Below are positions 59,436 through 64,000 of a DNA stretch of 64,000 nucleotides, one piece after another; position 1 is the first letter of the stretch; each line of letters begins with the position of its first letter. The stretch is from Streptomyces sp. NBC_00557. Lineage in GTDB: Bacteria > Actinomycetota > Actinomycetes > Streptomycetales > Streptomycetaceae. The stretch lies in contig NZ_CP107796.1 of the NCBI RefSeq assembly GCF_036345995.1, positions 7,192,001 through 7,256,000 of the forward strand, given 5' to 3'. Below the pieces are notes generated by a model that saw only the letters and a list, made by a program, of their open reading frames with translations, was not told where the DNA came from and made no database searches. The position numbers and the translations under genes were made by a program.

Positions 59436-61457
59436 TCAGCAACTCACGCGCGCGTCCGCCCAGTCCGCGTGGTCGGAGTCGTTCCCGTCGCCCGCGTCGG
59501 TGACGACCAGGCGGACCACCTGGGCGCCGGTGATGTCGGCGGCGAGCGGCTGGGCCGGCATCGCGTTGGTCAGGACGTCCGTCGAGGCGACCTTCGTGCC
59601 GTCCGCCCAGACCTCGAAGGTGACGCTGCCCTTCGTGCCCTTCTCGTCGTCGACCCCGACGTCCGCGGTGAGCCGGGTGCAGGACCTGCCGGTGTAGAAG
59701 GAGACGTCGCTCGGCGCGTGGACGCCGAGGCCCCTGGCGTACACCGTGCCGCCGATGGTGATCGGATGGCCGTCGCCCGCGGCGCTCTCGCCGTTGCTCG
59801 TGTCGCGTTCCACCGGCCCCCAGCCACTGGTCGCGGACAGCCACGGCAGGTCGCTCAGGTACGAGGTCCCGGCGGGCGGCCGGACGACGACGGACGCGGT
59901 CACCGGGAGGGCGTCGGTGACGCGCTGCCCGGCCGGTGAGAGATAGCGCGCCCGCAGGGTGAGGCCGTAGGAGCCGCTCGGGGTGCCGGCCGGCGCGGTG
60001 ACGGTCCAGCCGGTGCGCAGGGTGGCGCCGGTGGCGAGGGCGTGGGCCGTGGTGGGCGATGCGGCCCGTATGTTCCACCCGTCGGGGCCGGTCAGGGACA
60101 CCGACACCCGGCGCGCGGCGGTGCGGCCCAGATCCGTCACCGTGCTGGTCAGCGTGGCCTGGGTGCCGGCCTCCAGGAACGGGGCGTTGTCCAGGCCCAG
60201 TTCGGCGGCGGGCGGGTACGCCGCCCAGTGGGAGTCGGCCGAGACCCGCAGCAGCACCGTGCCGTGCGCGGGGACGGTGGCGGCGATGGCGCCGGCGGTG
60301 TTGGAGGTGCTGTGCCGCCACAGGTCCCGCAGGGTGTAGGCGGAGGCGTCGGGCAGGCCGACGGCGGACGCGGTGGTGGCGATGCGCTGGGCGGTGCCCG
60401 ACTCGTTGAACAGGGCCACCGCGCGGCTGCCGTCCTTCATCTCCTTGGCGATCACCCAGCGTCCGCCCGCCGAGGAGACGACCGTGCCCTGCTTGCCCAG
60501 CGGGTCCTGGTCGACGGCGATGACCTCCTTGTTGCCCAGGATGTCGAACGTCGCGGGTGAGGCCTTGCGCAGGTCGGTGCCGATGAGCAGCGGCGCGGCC
60601 ATGACCGACCAGAGGGAGAAGTGCGAGCGGTACTCGGTGTCCGTCATGCCGCCGTTGCCGACCTCCAGCATGTCGGGGTCGTTCCAGTGGCCGGGCCCGG
60701 CGTACGGCGCGAGCGGCAGGTTCTGCTTCAGGATCGACAGCATCGAGCCCCAGTTGTCGCTGATGTCGCCCGTGGTGCGCCACAGATGACCGACGTCCGC
60801 CGCCCACTCCCAGGGCTTGTTCTGGCCCCATTCGCAGATGCTGTAGACGATGGGCCGCCCGGTCGCCTTGAGCGCGTCGCGCATGGTGGTGTAGCGCTGC
60901 CTGGCGTCGACGCCCTGGTTGTTGCAGTTGTCGTACTTCAGGTAGTCCACGCCCCAGTCGGCGAACTGCCGGGCGTCGCTGTACTCGTGGCCGAGCGCGC
61001 CGGGGAAGCCCGCGCTGTCGCAGGTCTTGGTGCCGGCGCTGGTGTAGATGCCGAGCTTGAGGCCCTTGGAGTGGACGTAGTCGGCGACGGCCTTGATGCC
61101 GTGGGGGAAACGGGCCGGGTCGGGCACCAGTTTGCCGTCGGCGTCGCGCTGCGGCAGCGCCCAGCAGTCGTCCAGGTTGACGTACCGGTAGCCGGCGTCC
61201 TTCAGGCCCTTCGACACGAAGAGGTCGGCGATGCCCTCGACCATGCCCTCGTTGAAGTCGGCGCTGCAGTGCGTGGAGTTCCAGTTGTTGAAGCCCATGG
61301 GCGGGGTGAGGGCGAGACCGTCGGCCAGGCTGGGGGCGGCGGGGGCCGCGGCGGGAGCCGCCAGGGCGGGGCCGGCGAGGCCCGCCGCGCAGAGCAGGCC
61401 CGCGGTGAGCGCTCCGAGGACTCTTCTGCGGGTGGTGCGGGTGTGAGGGTGACGCAT
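59436..61457 (-). CDS. Secreted GH27 alpha-galactosidase with NEW3 and NPCBM domains
   Basis: A 673-residue exported enzyme. Residues 1-34 are a Tat-type signal (TRRRVLGALTAG...ALA). The GH27 barrel starts TPPMGFNNWNSTHC; the nucleophile is Asp176 in YLKYDNC and the likely acid/base is Asp231 in WRTTGDIS. Then comes a NEW3-like domain (about 395-500: LGLDNAPFLEAGTQATLTSTVTDLGRTAARRVSVSLTGPDGW) and an NPCBM-type domain at the end (GGTVYARGLGVHAPSDVSFYTGRSCTRLTADVGVDDE). It releases galactose from plant galactosides outside the cell. GGAGGAG precedes the ATG. Confidence 0.95.
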   Translation of the reverse strand: MRHPHTRTTRRRVLGALTAGLLCAAGLAGPALAAPAAAPAAPSLADGLALTPPMGFNNWNSTHCSADFNEGMVEGIADLFVSKGLKDAGYRYVNLDDCWALPQRDADGKLVPDPARFPHGIKAVADYVHSKGLKLGIYTSAGTKTCDSAGFPGALGHEYSDARQFADWGVDYLKYDNCNNQGVDARQRYTTMRDALKATGRPIVYSICEWGQNKPWEWAADVGHLWRTTGDISDNWGSMLSILKQNLPLAPYAGPGHWNDPDMLEVGNGGMTDTEYRSHFSLWSVMAAPLLIGTDLRKASPATFDILGNKEVIAVDQDPLGKQGTVVSSAGGRWVIAKEMKDGSRAVALFNESGTAQRIATTASAVGLPDASAYTLRDLWRHSTSNTAGAIAATVPAHGTVLLRVSADSHWAAYPPAAELGLDNAPFLEAGTQATLTSTVTDLGRTAARRVSVSLTGPDGWNIRAASPTTAHALATGATLRTGWTVTAPAGTPSGSYGLTLRARYLSPAGQRVTDALPVTASVVVRPPAGTSYLSDLPWLSATSGWGPVERDTSNGESAAGDGHPITIGGTVYARGLGVHAPSDVSFYTGRSCTRLTADVGVDDEKGTKGSVTFEVWADGTKVASTDVLTNAMPAQPLAADITGAQVVRLVVTDAGDGNDSDHADWADARVSC

Positions 61458-61683
61458 CGTTGACGCTCCTCCGACTCGCGAAAGGTGGCTGACGACCGTC
61501 CGGACACCTGGGTGGGACATGGGTGTCATGTGTGTGTCAGCTATGCGCGTTTACGGTAGGACGTGTCGGACTGTGTTGGAAGGGGTGTGCCGATACTGTC
61601 CGGCAGCCCGTCAAATTCCGTTCCGTCACGGTCGTTTCGCTCTGCAGAGGTGGCGGGTGTTCGGATGTGTTGCCTTCCGGTGG

Positions 61684-62444
61684 TCAGGTCCGGTCGTCGG
61701 CCCGGCCCCAGCCCGGCCGCGGGGCCTGGGGCCATGCGGGCGGGGCGGGCAGGGATCCGGGCGGAGCGTCGGCCGTCAGTACGGCGGCCGGGGCGCGGCC
61801 GCTGAGCCGGCCGGGCACCTGGTGCCCGTCGCCCGCCACCGAGGGGCCTTCGGCCGCCATGGGCCGGCGCCGGCCGGGATCCATGGCCTCCACCGACGCG
61901 ACCGGAAAGCCCCGGGCGCGCAGGGTGGTGAGGGTGTCGTCCAGCGCCCGGGAGACGTGGCCTTCCGGCCGCCGTTCGGTGCCGTGGCCGACGCCCAGGC
62001 CGAGGTGGAGCGTCTCCAGCTCCCGCAGACAGCGCAGCAGGTACCAGGCGGGATGCCGCCGGCCGGCCGGCGCGGGGACCAGGCGGTCCCAGGCGGGGCG
62101 GGCCGCGTACGCGCCTGGTCCGCGAACCGGTCCAGGCTGTCGCGCAGCCGGCCTGCGAGCCGGCCGACGGGGAGCGCCGCGTCCCGCTCGAGCGCGTCCG
62201 CCGGCGCCGCCGCGTCCGCGCCCGGCCCCGGTTCGCGGCCGGTGCGGGCGAGCCGCAGCAGCCACACGAACGCGTCGACGCTGTGGGCGACATGGGCGAG
62301 CACATGGCCGCGCGTCCACCCCGGCAGCCGCGACGAGGCGCGGAGCCCCGTGTGGGACAGGCCCGCCGCGGCCCGCACGAGCCGGCTGCCCGAGCGGACG
62401 ACGTCCTCGACGCGTGCCCTCGCCCTGGCGGCGGCCGGGCTCAC
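61684..62444 (-). pseudogene. Frameshifted maleylpyruvate isomerase family gene
   Basis: The first part reads in one frame from GTG 62444: VEDVVRSGSRLVRAAAGLSHTGLRASSRLPGWTRGHVLAHVAHSVDAFVWLL is the DinB-like N-terminal half of mycothiol-dependent maleylpyruvate isomerase proteins. Near 62105-62117 the homology jumps by one base into another frame, where AWDRLVPAPAGRRHPAWYLLRCLRELETLHLGLGVGHG continues the protein to the stop at 61684. The total length is one base short of a whole number of codons, so a single-base deletion has broken it. It overlaps the upstream gene by GTGA. A sequencing error would give the same picture. Confidence 0.75.
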
Positions 62445-62797
62445 CGGAACTCCCGCACGACCTCGATGGGGCCGACGATATGGGCGTTGAACTCGTCCAG
62501 CTCCTCGGCCGGCACCCACAGTTCGAGGATCGTCTCGCCGCCGGCCCGGCGGACCGGGTACCGGGCGAGGAACTCCGTGTCGACCTCGAACCGGGTCACG
62601 TAACCGGCGCCGTCGTGCTTGACGTTCCAGTCCCGGGCGATGCGGATCGCGTAGTCCTCGTTGAGGACGGGGTAGAAGAGGGGCTGCTCCGGGAGCCGGG
62701 GCGGCCAGGCCCGCCAGTCCAGGGCGCGGACCAGCTCCAGTTCCCTGGGTCCCGTGGGGCGCCAGAGGGTTGTCGTCGGCGGCGGTGAGCTGGTCAT
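62441..62797 (-). CDS. Small conserved protein, 'ADP-ribosylation/crystallin J1' type
   Basis: A 118-residue protein with LWRPTGPRELELVRALDWRAWPPRLPEQPLFYPVLNEDYAIRIARDWNVKHDGAGYVTRFEVDTEFL and ELWVPAEELDEFNAHIVGPIEVVREF. This is a well-conserved actinobacterial family that databases label ADP-ribosylation/crystallin J1, although no catalytic residue of ADP-ribosylglycohydrolases is obvious. Function unproven. The start ATG 62797 has a weak GGAAA 10 bases upstream. The broken isomerase gene overlaps its stop. Confidence 0.82.
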   Translation of the reverse strand: MTSSPPPTTTLWRPTGPRELELVRALDWRAWPPRLPEQPLFYPVLNEDYAIRIARDWNVKHDGAGYVTRFEVDTEFLARYPVRRAGGETILELWVPAEELDEFNAHIVGPIEVVREFR

Positions 62798-63054
62798 CGG
62801 GTCGCGTTTCCGGTCGGGCCTGCCACGGGAGCGGGCGGGGCGGACCTCGGACGATATCGATCGCCCTCCGGCGCGGGCCACCGGTTTCCGGCCGGGCCGG
62901 CAGGCGACGCGCGTCCGCCCGGCGGAAGGCGCCCCGGTACTCCCGGTGCCTTCCCCGCGCACAGGGACCCGGCCCTCCCGCCACGAAGGCACCCGTGTCG
63001 TCCGCTCGCCGGTATCCGCGTGACCCCTCGGCCGGTCCGGCGGTTGATCAGGGC

Positions 63055-63249
63055 ATGAAGAAGCGCAGCATGCTCGCCATCGCCTCCCTGGCCACCGGAT
63101 TCGTCGTGGCCGCCGTCACCCCCTCCCACGCGGCGGACCAGGGTCCCGTGAAGGACCTGCACGTCTCGGACACCCTCGACTCGGTCGGCCACCTGGTCGG
63201 CCAGGACAGTCTCGCCGTCGACGACGACGCCCTCGGCGCCCAGGAGTAA
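63055..63249 (+). CDS. Small secreted protein (64 residues)
   Basis: MKKRSMLAIASLATGFVVAAVTPSHA is a classical Sec signal peptide with an AxA-type cleavage site near residue 26. The mature part is only about 38 residues, acidic, without cysteines, and shows no known motif. Composition fits small cell-wall or extracellular peptides of streptomycetes, but it is not a chaplin (no chaplin Cys/Gly pattern). It ends in a strong hairpin. Role unknown. Confidence 0.68.
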   Translation: MKKRSMLAIASLATGFVVAAVTPSHAADQGPVKDLHVSDTLDSVGHLVGQDSLAVDDDALGAQE

Positions 63250-63270
63250 CCCCCGCTCCTCAGGGCGCGT

Positions 63271-63304
63271 GTGCCGGTGTCCCCGCCGCAGGGGGCGCCG
63301 GCAC
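63271..63304 (+). terminator. Terminator after the small secreted protein
   Basis: GTGCCGG (63271-63277) and CCGGCAC (63298-63304) enclose a partly paired CCCC/GGGG core and a GCCGCA loop. Confidence 0.65.
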
Positions 63305-63392
63305 GCCTGTTCCGGCGCCCTCACCGGGGCGGGGTTTCCGTGGCAGGGTGGAGCGGGCAAGCCTCAGGGGGCCGACACATGAGGGGGAGTCC

Positions 63393-64000
63393 GTGACCGT
63401 CGTCTGGATCAACGGCGCGTTCGGTGCGGGGAAGACCACGACCGCACGGGAGCTGATCGACCTGATCCCGAACAGCACGCTCTTCGACCCCGAGGTCATC
63501 GGCGCGGGGCTCGCGCATCTGCTGCCGGCCAAGCGGCTCGCCGAGGCCGGCGACGTCCAGGACCTGCCGATCTGGCGCCGGCTCGTGGTCGACACCGCGG
63601 CCGCGCTGCTGGCCGAGCTGGGCGGAACCCTCGTCGTGCCCATGACCCTGCTCCGCCAGGAGTACCGCGACGAGATCTTCGGCGGTCTCGCCGCCCGCAG
63701 GATTCCCGTGCACCATCTGCTGCTCGCCCCGGCTGAAACGATCCTGCGCCGACGGATGGCCGACCGGGACACCCCGCCCGGCGCGCCCGGCGGCGAGATG
63801 GGGCAGCGGCAGTGGACCGACCATCACATCGAGCCCTACCGCGCCGCCCTCGCCGCCTGGCTCACCGCCGACGCCCACCTCGTGGACACCAGCGACCTCA
63901 CCCCGTACGCCACCGCCGTCCGCATCGCCGAAGCCGTCGGCAGCGGCGCCGTACCACCCTGCGACATCGTGCAGACCCCCGAGCCGACCGCCGAGACCCT
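63393..64000 (+). CDS. TmrB-like ATP-binding protein (cut by right edge)
   Basis: The frame from GTG 63393 runs to the end of the window, 202 codons without a stop. TVVWINGAFGAGKTTTARELI is a P-loop (GAFGAGKT). The rest matches Bacillus TmrB, the tunicamycin-resistance ATPase, in order: FDPEVIGAGLAHLLP, a WRRL region, TLVVPMTLLRQEYRDEIFGGL, VHHLLLAPAETILRRRMADRD. TmrB binds tunicamycin with ATP and membranes. Resistance here is suggested by similarity only; some streptomycetes make tunicamycin-like compounds. AGGGGGAG lies just upstream of the GTG. Confidence 0.85.
   Translation, partial: MTVVWINGAFGAGKTTTARELIDLIPNSTLFDPEVIGAGLAHLLPAKRLAEAGDVQDLPIWRRLVVDTAAALLAELGGTLVVPMTLLRQEYRDEIFGGLAARRIPVHHLLLAPAETILRRRMADRDTPPGAPGGEMGQRQWTDHHIEPYRAALAAWLTADAHLVDTSDLTPYATAVRIAEAVGSGAVPPCDIVQTPEPTAET

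Overview
The window reads as Streptomyces chromosome, or a close relative. Every gene has the very high GC and GC-rich third codon positions of that genus, most start codons are ATG or GTG, many genes follow perfect GGAGG-type ribosome sites, and many family types are ones common in streptomycetes (domain families resembling DUF5997, DUF6421, DUF6986, DUF5134 and Rv1733c, plus mycothiol-type maleylpyruvate isomerase). I see no rRNA, tRNA, insertion sequence, prophage or CRISPR array. It looks like core or near-core metabolic and regulatory DNA rather than an island or a biosynthetic cluster. Family names are given from memory of protein sequences and were not searched.

Layout. 1-3.9 kb: end of an unknown gene, a MarR repressor divergent from an ABC exporter, and an MltG-like lytic transglycosylase. 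4-9.2 kb: a complete sulfonate operon on the minus strand (leader peptide, ssuC, ssuB, ssuA, ssuD, FAD monooxygenase). 9.3-21.4 kb: YjbQ, LuxR regulator, a DUF5997/LysR-effector-domain divergent pair, MFS exporter, Lrp/HAD pair facing a FUSC membrane protein, lactonase, sirohydrochlorin chelatase, ung and a beta-propeller protein. 21.7-33 kb: membrane protein, HEAT-repeat protein, AidB-like acyl-CoA dehydrogenase divergent from a PaaX regulator, and a giant P-type ATPase. 33-45 kb: ArsR-controlled old yellow enzyme, NCS2 permease, adrenodoxin-type reductase, TetR, HAD, a second FUSC gene coupled to a MarR gene, VOC, GNAT and GDPD. 45.5-49.5 kb: an operon of DUF6421, an SDR and a threonine-aldolase-like PLP enzyme, then a transglutaminase-like gene. 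50-56 kb: acyltransferase, DUF4395/thioredoxin pair, a second leader peptide with a flavin reductase, etfBA and a DUF6986 gene. 56-64 kb: an unknown protein, LacI regulator, ROK kinase, GH27 alpha-galactosidase, a frameshifted maleylpyruvate isomerase gene, a small secreted protein and a TmrB-like P-loop gene cut by the right edge.

How they work together. The clearest system is sulfur scavenging in two places: the ssu operon, and the flavin reductase about 43 kb away that could supply its reduced FMN. Each is preceded by a tiny ORF carrying the same RGHIDL/GRVHVDL...AS(A)C core, and the first has a strong promoter whose start site falls on the ORF's own ATG. Many regulator genes sit next to visible inverted repeats (MarR/ABC, Lrp/FUSC, PaaX/AidB, ArsR/OYE, TetR, MarR/FUSC, LacI/ROK), so local control is legible here. 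Several spacers between genes hold GC-rich tandem repeats with periods near 39-57 bp. At least ten genes show a TANNNT -10 box 6-8 bases before the start codon, which suggests leaderless mRNAs.
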